Source: Sphingomonas trueperi
GTDB taxonomy: Bacteria; Pseudomonadota; Alphaproteobacteria; Sphingomonadales; Sphingomonadaceae
DNA length: 64,000 bases
Direction: 5' to 3'
Assembly: GCF_011927635.1 (NCBI RefSeq)
Contig: NZ_JAATJB010000003.1
Location: forward strand, 1 to 64,000
The notes under the pieces: generated by a model
What the model was told of the DNA's origin: nothing
The model's database searches: none
The model's input: only the letters and a program-made list of their open reading frames with translations
Part shown: piece after piece, positions 7,934-16,452 of the stretch
Layout: each line of letters starts with the position of its first letter
How positions within the stretch are numbered: the stretch's first letter is position 1
Position numbers and translations under genes: made by a program

Positions 7934-10134
7934 TTGCGTTCTCCGGAGAGGGGTTCGGGGATGAGCCAGGTCTCGGCGACCTGATGGCCACGGCCGCTGC
8001 CGCCCATGCCGGCAGGCCGCGTCCAGGCGAGATCGAGCGTGCTGCCGCGCGTGGCGGCAGCGGGGATGGGGATGTCCACCGTCATCGGGTTGGTCTTGCG
8101 ATCGAGCGGCGGGTGAAGCTCGATGCTGCCATTGGCGACGAGGCGCATCGGTAGCCAATAGTCCTCGCCGGCATAGGTGGCGACGAGGCGGTAGCGGCGT
8201 TTGGGGTCGAGCCCGGTATAGTGGAGCCGCAGCGGGGCGTCGTACAGGCTTTCGGCATAGCTGATCCACGACATCCGCCAGCCCTGGTTTGGCGTGCGAT
8301 CGGCGATGCCTTCCACGGCGCCGTGGAAGCGCAGTGGATCGGCGATGGCGCTGCTGCCGCGGGCGAGGTGGGGCGCGTTCCAGGGATCGCCGAGATCGTC
8401 GTAGAGCGCGCCTTCCTTCGCGCGCGCGTAGTCCGCGAGCTGCGCCGGGGTGCGGGTGGCAAGCTGCTTTTCGATCCACACGCGGTCGTTGAGATCGACA
8501 TCGACGCGGTCGAGATTGGCGCCGCGCTCGACATTGGAGGCGCCGTACAGCTTTACGCTGAGCTGGAGCCTTGCGCCCTGCCACAGCCGCTCGGCGAGAT
8601 CGAAGAGGCGGGTGCGCAGCGCGGGCACGGGCGCGGGATCGGCTTCGGCCAGCCTTGTGTGTGCCGTCGCGGCATCGGGGGCGGCAAGGGCGGCGGACTG
8701 GCGGGCGCGGGCGGCGATCAGGCGGTGGCGGACGATCGCGTCGTAGACCGCGCGGTAGCGGAGCGCGTCGACCCGCCAATCGGCCCACGTGGCCGGCTTG
8801 AGACCGTCCACCAGCGCCAGCGTCGCATCGATGCTGCTGTTCGCGGCGGGATCGCCCGTCCAATTGTCTTCGAGTGCGAACAATGCCTTTGCCGTTTCGG
8901 GATCGCCGACGAAACCGGTGGCATAGTCCCGCGCAAACGCTTCGGGCGTGGTCTGCGGGTCCCAGCCGAGGCGGAACCAGAGGAACTGGTTCGCATCGTC
9001 GTTCACGCCTTCGGAATAGGTGACGAAGCCGCTGCTGCCGGGATCGAGATGGCGGAACAGCGACGTCATCGCGCGCGGGCGCGGGTTGATCGGCTCGCGG
9101 CCCTCGGTGAGCGCGAAGGCGGGGCTCCAGCGATCGACCGGCACCTGCGCGTGCATGGTGTGGGCGATGTCGGGATAGAGCAGCAGCTGGTAGCCGGCGG
9201 GCAGATGGTGCCGCTGGACGGCGGCCGGGTCGCGCGTCTGGGGCCCGGCGAAGATGCCGGTCAGCCAGCGCGGGCGGCGCGCAAGTTGGGCGTAGAAGGC
9301 GTCGAGTCCCGCCGCGTCGAAGCCCTGCGTCGAGATCCACACGCCGGCGGCTGGATTGCGTGCGTGCAGGGCGGCGGCTTCGTCGGCGACCAGCGGGAAG
9401 AGCCGGTCCGGCGCGGCATGGCCCGGATCGCCGCCGGGGACGTAGAGCGCATCCACTCGCGGCAGTGCGCCGAGCAGCGCGCGGAAGCGGCCCAACTCGG
9501 CATCCCGCTCGGCCTGCGTGTCATAGTCATGCAGGTTCGGGTAATAGAGCGCGAAGTCGATGCCGAGCCGGTGCGCGATGTCGCCGATCCCGCGCAGCGT
9601 CTCCAGCGGCGGGGCGGGGAAGAGCGGGCTGGTGGCATCGTCGTCGGAGACCGGCGCGATGACCTGGACGCCGCTGGCGCCCCACAGCGCGAAATCCTCG
9701 ATCCGGCGGCGGAACATCGCCAGCGTCCAGGCATCATAGCTGTTGTTCTTGGCGCGATAGCCGATCTGGGTGAGCCGCACCGGCCGCGCCGGCGCGCTGT
9801 CGTAGTGCAGTGGCCGCGCGCCGGTCCGCAGATACCAGCCCGCGCCATAGACCAGCCCGCGCGCGCCCTGCGCGGTGATCACCAGCGTGTCGCCGATCCG
9901 GCGGACGGCAAAACCTTCGCGCGGCAGGTACCTCGGCGCGACCTTGCGCCATGCCGCCCGCCGAGAAGCGGGGAGGGCTGCCTCAACATTGTCTCGCGGC
10001 GCCAGCAGCACCCGCGCGCACGGCGTGTGCCGCTCCTCCAGCCGCGCACGCAGCAGGTCGGCCGCCACGGCGCCGCCGGAGCCGGCGGCGACGCAGGATG
10101 CCGTCGTCGTCAGGAGCGCGGCGGCGAGCAACAT
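7930..10134 (-). CDS. unassigned glycosidase-like protein in the N-glycan operon
   Basis: A 734-residue exported protein I cannot place in a named family. The N-terminus (MLLAAALLTTTASC) looks like a short signal peptide, with a cysteine that could be an atypical lipoprotein site. Residues about 30-115 resemble the alpha/beta accessory domain that precedes the barrel in GH20, GH67 and GH84 enzymes (GDTLVITAQGARGLVYGAGW). A likely TIM barrel follows, with RRRIEDFALWGASGVQVIAP, an acidic cluster PVSDDDATS and YSEGVNDDANQFLWFRLGWD. A helical segment and a beta-rich C-terminal module (about 560-730) complete it. The start overlaps the GH92 stop by 1 nt and the stop overlaps the GH29 start by 4 nt, so it is firmly part of the operon. 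A role in splitting the chitobiose core or another linkage is inference only. Confidence 0.6.
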   Translation of the reverse strand: MLLAAALLTTTASCVAAGSGGAVAADLLRARLEERHTPCARVLLAPRDNVEAALPASRRAAWRKVAPRYLPREGFAVRRIGDTLVITAQGARGLVYGAGWYLRTGARPLHYDSAPARPVRLTQIGYRAKNNSYDAWTLAMFRRRIEDFALWGASGVQVIAPVSDDDATSPLFPAPPLETLRGIGDIAHRLGIDFALYYPNLHDYDTQAERDAELGRFRALLGALPRVDALYVPGGDPGHAAPDRLFPLVADEAAALHARNPAAGVWISTQGFDAAGLDAFYAQLARRPRWLTGIFAGPQTRDPAAVQRHHLPAGYQLLLYPDIAHTMHAQVPVDRWSPAFALTEGREPINPRPRAMTSLFRHLDPGSSGFVTYSEGVNDDANQFLWFRLGWDPQTTPEAFARDYATGFVGDPETAKALFALEDNWTGDPAANSSIDATLALVDGLKPATWADWRVDALRYRAVYDAIVRHRLIAARARQSAALAAPDAATAHTRLAEADPAPVPALRTRLFDLAERLWQGARLQLSVKLYGASNVERGANLDRVDVDLNDRVWIEKQLATRTPAQLADYARAKEGALYDDLGDPWNAPHLARGSSAIADPLRFHGAVEGIADRTPNQGWRMSWISYAESLYDAPLRLHYTGLDPKRRYRLVATYAGEDYWLPMRLVANGSIELHPPLDRKTNPMTVDIPIPAAATRGSTLDLAWTRPAGMGGSGRGHQVAETWLIPEPLSGERK

Positions 10135-12458
10135 CAGGCGGGCGTGCGGCCGTTGGAGGGCGGCCGATCGGCCGGCGCGCGCCCGAACGCTGGGTTCGGC
10201 TTTGCCGACATGGTGAAGCGCAGCGTGCCGCCTTTCACCAGATCGGCGTGCGCGATCCAGCTTTTGGTCCACGGCTTGCCGTTCCAGGTGACCGCCGCGA
10301 CGTAGGGCGTGTCGGCGCGGTTGCCCGGCGCCTCGATCACCAGCTTCCGCCCGTTGCCGACCGTTACCTCGGCCCGCTCGAACAGCGGCGAGCCGAACAC
10401 ATAGGCCGCCTCGACCGGGTCGACCGGATAGAAACCCAGCGCCGAGAAGACGAACCAGGCGCTCATCTGGCCGCAATCGTCGTTGCCGATGATCCCGTCG
10501 GGGTCGTTCCTGTACATCTCTACGCACAGCCGCCGCACCATCGCCTGGGTCTTCCAGGCCGCGCCGACATAGGCGTAGAGATAGGGCGCGTGCTGATCGG
10601 GCTCGTTGCCGTGCGCGTACTGGCCGACCAGCCCCGAAATATCCGGCGGCGCGTTGTCGGGCAGGGTGGAGGGGGCGTTGAACAGCGCGTCGAGCTTGGC
10701 CTCGAACTTGGCGTCGCCGCCCATGTGCCAGATCAGCCCATAGACGTCGTGCTGGTTAAGGAAGGTCGCCTGCCAGCCATTCGCCTCGGTATAGTCGCGC
10801 CACCAAGGCTTGGGCATATGGCCGAGCTGGATGGGGTCGTAGGGCGTCCACCAGCTGCCGTCGGCGAAGCGCGGACGTGCGAAGCCGATGCTGCTGTCGA
10901 TCACGTTGCGCCAGTTGCCCGAGCGTTCGCGCAGCCGCGCGGCATCGCCCTTTTCGCCGATCGCTGCGGCGAGATGGGACGACGCCCAGTCGTCATAGGC
11001 ATATTCCTGCGTCCGGCTGACGCTCTCGAACCATTTATCCGCAGGCACATAGCCCATGCGATCGTAGAGATCGCGGCCCTTGCTATTGTCCTTGTCGGGC
11101 GCGGTGAAATCGAAGCTGCGGCGGCGAATCGCGGGCCATGCGGCGGCATAATCGGCCTCGATCCCCTTGGCCTGCGCCTCGGCGAGCGGCACGACGCCGT
11201 GCCAGCCGATCATCGTGCCAGTTTCCTTGCCCTGGAGCGGCCAGACGAGCGGGCCATAGGGTGACTGGGCGGTCTGCCGGATCATGTCATCGACCAGCGA
11301 CTTGGTGCGATCGGGCGCGATCAGGGTGAGGAGGGGGTGCAGCGCGCGATAGGTGTCCCACAGCGAATAGGTGCTGTAGGCCGCGCCGCCCTTGGGCACG
11401 CTGTGGATCTGGCCGTCCATGCCGGGATAGCGGCCGTCGACGTCGGAAAACAGCGTCGGGGCGAGTTGGGCGTGGTACAGCGAGGTACTGAGGATGGTAC
11501 GCTGGTCGGCGGTGCCGCCCTCGACCTTGATGGCGTCGAGCGCCGGTTGCCACCGGGCGGTGGCATCGCGGCGGGTGCGATCGAAGTCCCAATGTCTCGC
11601 TTCGGTGACCAGACTGGCGCGGGCACCCGCGACGTCGACGCCCGAAAGCCCGCAACGCACGAGAATCGGGGCCTTTCCTGCGTCCGCATAGTGCAGGACG
11701 GCCTTGAGTCTCCGACCAGTGACCCGGCGGCTGCCGGCGGGCTGCTCGGCATCGTCATCGCCGTAGAAGGTGATGCGATCGGGCTGGCGCGAGAGCTGGA
11801 GCGCGAAGAAGATTGTGCGGCCCTTTGCCCAGCGGAAGACTTGTCGCCGGCCGGTGATCGTGCCGTCGGCCTCGACTTCCATCAGCGCGTCGGCGATCAG
11901 CGGCGGGCTGTCCGAACTGTCGAGCACCAAATGCGACAGATCGAGGAGGATATGCCCGGCGCCGGCCGGGAAAGTATAGCGATGCCAACCGGTTCGCTCG
12001 GTAACGGTCAGCTCCGCGCGCACGCCGTTGTCGAGCGCGACATGGTAATAGCCGGGCTCGGCATGCTCGTCCTGATAGCGCTGGCGATAGCCGGTCTCGG
12101 GCTTTTCGCGGGTGCCGGGCTGCAACACCACCGGTCCCCGAGCGGGGACAACGAGCAGATCGAGCATGTCGCCGATGCCGGTGCCCGAGAGGTGGGTGTG
12201 CGAGAAGCCGAGGATCGAGCCGTCGCTATGATAATAGCCCGAGCAGGTCTCCCAGCGCTCGACCCCCGTATCGGGGCTCAGCTGCACCATGCCGAAGGGC
12301 AATGTCGCCCCCGGATAGGTGTGGCCCGTGCCGCCGGTGCCGATGAACAGATTGGGTGCAGTGCGGCGCGGCGATGTCGCCGCGGCGGAACGCGGTAAAG
12401 CAGCGGCGGCAAGGCCGATCGCGCTGGAGCCGAGCAGATGGCGGCGGGAGAGGATCAC
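10134..12458 (-). CDS. GH92 exo-alpha-mannosidase
   Basis: A 774-residue calcium-dependent alpha-mannosidase of the type that trims alpha-1,2/1,3/1,6-mannose from high-mannose N-glycans. Family signatures are clear: an N-terminal beta-sandwich with FIGTGGTGHTYPGATLPFGM and SILGFSHTHLSGTGIGDM, then an (alpha/alpha)6 domain with NEPDQHAPYLY and GNDDCGQMSAWFVFSALGFY. The latter holds the catalytic-base aspartates. A Tat-like leader is present (MILSRRHLLGSSAIGLAAAA). Its ATG overlaps the GH125 stop by 4 nt. Linkage preference within GH92 cannot be read from these motifs. Confidence 0.92.
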   Translation of the reverse strand: MILSRRHLLGSSAIGLAAAALPRSAAATSPRRTAPNLFIGTGGTGHTYPGATLPFGMVQLSPDTGVERWETCSGYYHSDGSILGFSHTHLSGTGIGDMLDLLVVPARGPVVLQPGTREKPETGYRQRYQDEHAEPGYYHVALDNGVRAELTVTERTGWHRYTFPAGAGHILLDLSHLVLDSSDSPPLIADALMEVEADGTITGRRQVFRWAKGRTIFFALQLSRQPDRITFYGDDDAEQPAGSRRVTGRRLKAVLHYADAGKAPILVRCGLSGVDVAGARASLVTEARHWDFDRTRRDATARWQPALDAIKVEGGTADQRTILSTSLYHAQLAPTLFSDVDGRYPGMDGQIHSVPKGGAAYSTYSLWDTYRALHPLLTLIAPDRTKSLVDDMIRQTAQSPYGPLVWPLQGKETGTMIGWHGVVPLAEAQAKGIEADYAAAWPAIRRRSFDFTAPDKDNSKGRDLYDRMGYVPADKWFESVSRTQEYAYDDWASSHLAAAIGEKGDAARLRERSGNWRNVIDSSIGFARPRFADGSWWTPYDPIQLGHMPKPWWRDYTEANGWQATFLNQHDVYGLIWHMGGDAKFEAKLDALFNAPSTLPDNAPPDISGLVGQYAHGNEPDQHAPYLYAYVGAAWKTQAMVRRLCVEMYRNDPDGIIGNDDCGQMSAWFVFSALGFYPVDPVEAAYVFGSPLFERAEVTVGNGRKLVIEAPGNRADTPYVAAVTWNGKPWTKSWIAHADLVKGGTLRFTMSAKPNPAFGRAPADRPPSNGRTPA

Positions 12459-13894
12459 AATGCTTCCTGAAGCAGCTTGGGTTGGACCGCAGCGAGATGG
12501 ACCAGCAGTTCGCCGAACAGGCCATTGGCCCAGGCGAACCAGTCGCGGGTGAATTTGGACGGGTCGTTCTGGTCGACCGCCTCATGGATGAATCCCGTGC
12601 CCGCGTCGCTAGTGCTAAGCATTCGCAGAATATTGCGAAGCGTTCGCACATCGCGGTCATAGCTGAAACCGCGCATGATCAACGACATCGGCCAGACGTG
12701 GCCAAGTCCGACATGCGGTCCGCCGATGCCTTCGACGACCTTGCCGCGCGACCAATAGGGATTGGTCTCGCTCCAGCACGCCGCGGCGGTGCGCTGCCAT
12801 AGCGGGTCGCTCCGATCGACGCAGCGGAGATAGGCGAGGCTCGAGAGCGACGGCACATTGGCATCGTCCATGAAGACCGCGTTGCCGAAGCCGTCCACTT
12901 CGTACGCTATCACCTCGCGCCCGTCGCGCAGCCGCATCGTGCCATATTCGCGCAGTGCGGCCTCGATTTCACCGGCGAGGGACATCGCGTCGTTCGCAAG
13001 CGCGGAATCCTGACGCGCTGCCATTGCAAGTGTGGCAAGTTCGCGCAGCACGGTCACCGCGAAGTGATTGGACGGGATCAGGAACGGATAGATGCACGCA
13101 TCGTCCGAGGGCCGGAATCCGCAATGGATCAGCCCCACCGGGCGGCTGGGCGGGCCATAGCCGTCGAGCATCAGCGTTTCGGTCGGACGATCGCTGCTGC
13201 GCTGAAAGCGATAGGGGCCGGGACCATGCTTGCGCTGCTGCTCGCGGAAGGTGCGGATAATGGTGCGCGCGGATTCCGCCCACTGCGCGTCGAACGGCGA
13301 GGTGTCGCCGGTCGCCTTCCAATAATCATGCGCCAATCGAATGGGATAGCAGAGGCTGTCGATCTCCCATTTCCGCTCGGCGACGCCCGGCTTCATCTCG
13401 GTCTTGTCGTGCAGCGCCCAGCTCAGCTTGGTGTGGGCGTGCGGATCCGCAAGGAACGCGTTGGCATAGGGATCGAGCAGGATGCACCGCGCCTGGCGGG
13501 CGATCAGGCCCTGATAGAGCCGGCGCAGATCGGCGTCTTCTCGGGCGAGGTGCAGATAGGGCCGCACCTGCGCCGAGCTGTCGCGCAGCCACAGCGCGTC
13601 GATGTCGCCGGTGATGACGAACGCATCGGGCTTGCCGTCCACCACGCCCATCTTCACCGTGGTATCGAGCGTGTTGGGATAGCAGTTGCCGAACATCCAG
13701 CGCAGCTTGGGATCGGCGATCTTGCTGGAAACACGCGCGATTTCGCGTTCGACCGCCTTGCTGACGAAGCGCCGGTCGGCCGGCGCGGGGCGCTTGCTGA
13801 TGAAGTCCGGCTTGTCCGCAGCGAAGGCGGGCGTGGCGGCGAGCGAGAGGCCCGCGCCGAGCAGGGTGCGACGATCGATTATTTTGGCGATCAT
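12455..13894 (-). CDS. GH125 exo-alpha-1,6-mannosidase
   Basis: A 479-residue protein of the metal-independent GH125 family, whose characterised members hydrolyse non-reducing alpha-1,6-mannose. The diagnostic box TGDIDALWLRDSSAQVRPYL lies at 95-114, followed by GLIARQARCILLDPYANAF and LMLDGYGPPSRPVGLIHCGF. The leader MIAKIIDRRTLLGAGLSLAA is Tat-like. I start at 13894 because this gives the leader and an ATGA overlap with the GH3 stop; the frame is open further upstream inside GH3. With GH92 it would dismantle the branched mannose core. Confidence 0.92.
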   Translation of the reverse strand: MIAKIIDRRTLLGAGLSLAATPAFAADKPDFISKRPAPADRRFVSKAVEREIARVSSKIADPKLRWMFGNCYPNTLDTTVKMGVVDGKPDAFVITGDIDALWLRDSSAQVRPYLHLAREDADLRRLYQGLIARQARCILLDPYANAFLADPHAHTKLSWALHDKTEMKPGVAERKWEIDSLCYPIRLAHDYWKATGDTSPFDAQWAESARTIIRTFREQQRKHGPGPYRFQRSSDRPTETLMLDGYGPPSRPVGLIHCGFRPSDDACIYPFLIPSNHFAVTVLRELATLAMAARQDSALANDAMSLAGEIEAALREYGTMRLRDGREVIAYEVDGFGNAVFMDDANVPSLSSLAYLRCVDRSDPLWQRTAAACWSETNPYWSRGKVVEGIGGPHVGLGHVWPMSLIMRGFSYDRDVRTLRNILRMLSTSDAGTGFIHEAVDQNDPSKFTRDWFAWANGLFGELLVHLAAVQPKLLQEAL

Positions 13895-16452
13895 TTCGGC
13901 AGCACCTGCGCGTCGCCGTTCAGGGTGAATTCGGCCCATTGGCCTGCGCCATCGCCCGGCTGGCCGCCGCCGATCCACACGCGATAGGTGCCCGGCAGCA
14001 CCCGGCGGGTGCCGTCGCGCGCGACGCTGCTGATGCTGCGCGGATCGAGCGTGAACGAGAGGCTCGCCGATTTGCCGGGCGCGAGCGAAGCGCGCTGGAA
14101 ACCCGCGAGCTGGCGCTGAAGAACGGGCGTGGTGAACCCGCCTGGTTTGCCCGCGTCGGGCGTGACGACATAAACCTGCGCCACTTCCTCACCGCTGCGG
14201 TTGCCCGCATTGGTGAGCCTGGCGCTGACCTGCACCGGCTGGCCGATGCCGGCCGCCTTCACTGTGACATCGGCATAGGCGAACTTGGTGTAGCTGAGGC
14301 CATGGCCGAAGCCCCAGAGCGGCTTGCCGGTGAAGTAGCGATAGGTGCGCTCCTTCATGCCATAGTCCACGAACGCCGGCAGGTCGTCGACCGAGGCGTA
14401 GAAGGTCAGCGGCAGGCGGCCCGAGGGATTGTTCTTGCCCGCCAGCGTCTCGGCGATCGCGGTGCCGCCTTCTTCGCCCGGATACCAGGCTTCGAGGATC
14501 GCGTCCGCGAGGCTCGGATCGACCGCCACCGGGCTGCCGCTGGTGAGGACCAGGACCAGCGGCTTGCCGGTCTTGCGCAGCGCCTTGAGCAGTTCCAGCT
14601 GCGGGCGGGGCAGCGCGATGTCGGTCCGGTCGCCGCCGACGAAGCCGGGGATCGAGACGCTGAGCGCCTCGCCCTCGAGGTCGGGCGACAGGCCGAGCAC
14701 CGCGACGATCGTATCGGCGTTCTTCGCGACCTCGAGCGCCTGGGCGAGCATCGGCTCGGCCGGCGGCTGCCACATCAGGCGGACGCCGAAATCCTCGCTG
14801 CGATGGTCGATTTCCATGCGGAAGGGCACGGGACGACCGTCGCTCGCCACCTTCATCGAGACGCGCGCCTTGCCGAGCGGGCCGTCGTGCAGCAGCTTGC
14901 CGTCCACCCACAGCCGCACCGCGTCGTGCGTGGTGCAATCCTTCCAGCAGGGGGGAATGTCGATCGCAAGCTCATACTCGCCCGCGCCCGGGGGCGTGAA
15001 CTCGCCGCTCCAGCGCACCGCGAAGCCGGTGGGATTAAGCCCCGGCAGCGGCGCGGCGCGGGTATAGTTGAAGTCGATCCGACGGTCTTGCCGCGTGGCG
15101 ACCGGCGCGCCGCTCACCGTCGGCGAGGCGAAATACTCCGCCTTGAGCCCCGGCTTGCCGTCGGCGCGGAAGGCGGTCTCGGGCATGATCACCGCGCCGG
15201 CCTCGGCCAGCTGCGAGCCTTGCGCGTACAGGACGCGCTCCGTGCCGAACTGGCGGCGGATGCCGTCGAGCGGGGTCACCGGGTCCTTGGCGGTGCCGTG
15301 GTAATTGCCCTCCAGCACGCCGAGATCATCGGCATTGGCGCCGATCACCGCGATGCGCCCGCCGGTCGTGAGCGGCAGGCGGTCGCCGTCATTCTTGAGC
15401 AGCACGATCGCCTTGCGCGCGGCCTCGAGCGCTAGCGCGCGCTGCGCCGGGGTGCCGCGTTCGCTGGGCTTGATCTTGCTCCACGGATTGGCGCCGCCAA
15501 AGGCGATGCCGAGTGCGCGGCGGGCGTCGAGCGCCCGCTTCAGCGCCACGTCGACCTCCGCCTCGCTGACCAGCCCGCGCTTCACCGCCTGCGGAAGCGC
15601 GGCATAGGTGTTGCCGCAGTTGAGGTCGTTGCCGCCCTTGATCGCGACCGCGGCCGCCTCGGCGGCGTCGAGGGTATAGTGGTGGAAGCTGTGGATGTTG
15701 GCCACCGCGTCGCAGTCCGACACGGTGAGGCCGGTAAAGCCCCAGTCCTTGCGCAGCTTGTCGTTGAGCAGCCCGCCCGATGCGCAGGCCGGGGTGCCAT
15801 GGATCGAGTTGTACGCGCACATCAGCGACTGCGCCTTGCCTTCGATGATCGCGAGGCGGAAGGCGGGGGTGTAGGTCGATTCCAGGTCCTGCGGGCTGGG
15901 GTCGACGTCGAAGCCGTCGCGGCCCGCCTCGGGCCCGCTATGCACCGCGAAATGCTTGGGCGTGGCGAGTACCTTGGGGTGTGCCGGGTCCGGCCCCTGC
16001 AACCCCTGGATGAAGCCGATCGCGAGATGGCCAGCGAGGAAGGGATCCTCGCCGTACGTTTCCTGGCCGCGGCCCCAGCGCGGATCGCGGAAGATGTTGA
16101 TGTTGGGCGACCAGATCGACAGCCCTTCATAGATCTTGCGATCGGCGCTGACCGGCTTGGCGTTGAACTTGGCGCGCGCCTCGGTGGCGACGGTATCGCC
16201 CACCTTGTGGAGCAGCGGCACGTCCCAGGTCGCGGCGAGGCCGATCGCCTGCGGGAAGACCGTGGCGTAGCCGTCGCGGGCAAGGCCGTGCAGCCCCTCG
16301 TTCCACCAGTCATAGGCGGGAAGGCCGATTATGGGATCGGCGGGCGCGGTGCTCTGGAGCTGCGCGGCCTTCTGCTCGATCGTCATCTTGGCGATGGCGG
16401 CGGCGACCGGATCGGGGTCGCCAGCGAGGAGAAGCAGGGGAAGGAGGGGCAT
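13891..16452 (-). CDS. GH3 glycosidase with PA14 insert (beta-xylosidase/beta-glucosidase-like)
   Basis: An 853-residue GH3 enzyme. The barrel opens with LPAYDWWNEGLHGLARDGYA, the style of GH3 beta-xylosidases. The nucleophile is Asp246 in GLTVSDCDAV. The alpha/beta sandwich is interrupted by a PA14 domain (about 405-560, starting PGLKAEYFASP), and a fibronectin-III-like end follows (KFAYADVTVKAAGIGQPVQV). The N-terminus MPLLPLLLLAGDPDPVAAAI is an unusually short hydrophobic leader without positive charges. The start at 16452 gives a 1-nt overlap with the beta-mannosidase stop. In this operon it might remove beta-1,2-xylose of plant N-glycans or a beta-GlcNAc; specificity is inference. Confidence 0.85.
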   Translation of the reverse strand: MPLLPLLLLAGDPDPVAAAIAKMTIEQKAAQLQSTAPADPIIGLPAYDWWNEGLHGLARDGYATVFPQAIGLAATWDVPLLHKVGDTVATEARAKFNAKPVSADRKIYEGLSIWSPNINIFRDPRWGRGQETYGEDPFLAGHLAIGFIQGLQGPDPAHPKVLATPKHFAVHSGPEAGRDGFDVDPSPQDLESTYTPAFRLAIIEGKAQSLMCAYNSIHGTPACASGGLLNDKLRKDWGFTGLTVSDCDAVANIHSFHHYTLDAAEAAAVAIKGGNDLNCGNTYAALPQAVKRGLVSEAEVDVALKRALDARRALGIAFGGANPWSKIKPSERGTPAQRALALEAARKAIVLLKNDGDRLPLTTGGRIAVIGANADDLGVLEGNYHGTAKDPVTPLDGIRRQFGTERVLYAQGSQLAEAGAVIMPETAFRADGKPGLKAEYFASPTVSGAPVATRQDRRIDFNYTRAAPLPGLNPTGFAVRWSGEFTPPGAGEYELAIDIPPCWKDCTTHDAVRLWVDGKLLHDGPLGKARVSMKVASDGRPVPFRMEIDHRSEDFGVRLMWQPPAEPMLAQALEVAKNADTIVAVLGLSPDLEGEALSVSIPGFVGGDRTDIALPRPQLELLKALRKTGKPLVLVLTSGSPVAVDPSLADAILEAWYPGEEGGTAIAETLAGKNNPSGRLPLTFYASVDDLPAFVDYGMKERTYRYFTGKPLWGFGHGLSYTKFAYADVTVKAAGIGQPVQVSARLTNAGNRSGEEVAQVYVVTPDAGKPGGFTTPVLQRQLAGFQRASLAPGKSASLSFTLDPRSISSVARDGTRRVLPGTYRVWIGGGQPGDGAGQWAEFTLNGDAQVLPK

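Noticed and set aside
5480-7984. Very long open frame on the plus strand opposite GH29
   Set aside because: It is Arg/Gly/Ala-rich, has no family motifs and lies exactly antisense to a gene with clear GH29 signatures; long antisense frames are expected at this G+C content.
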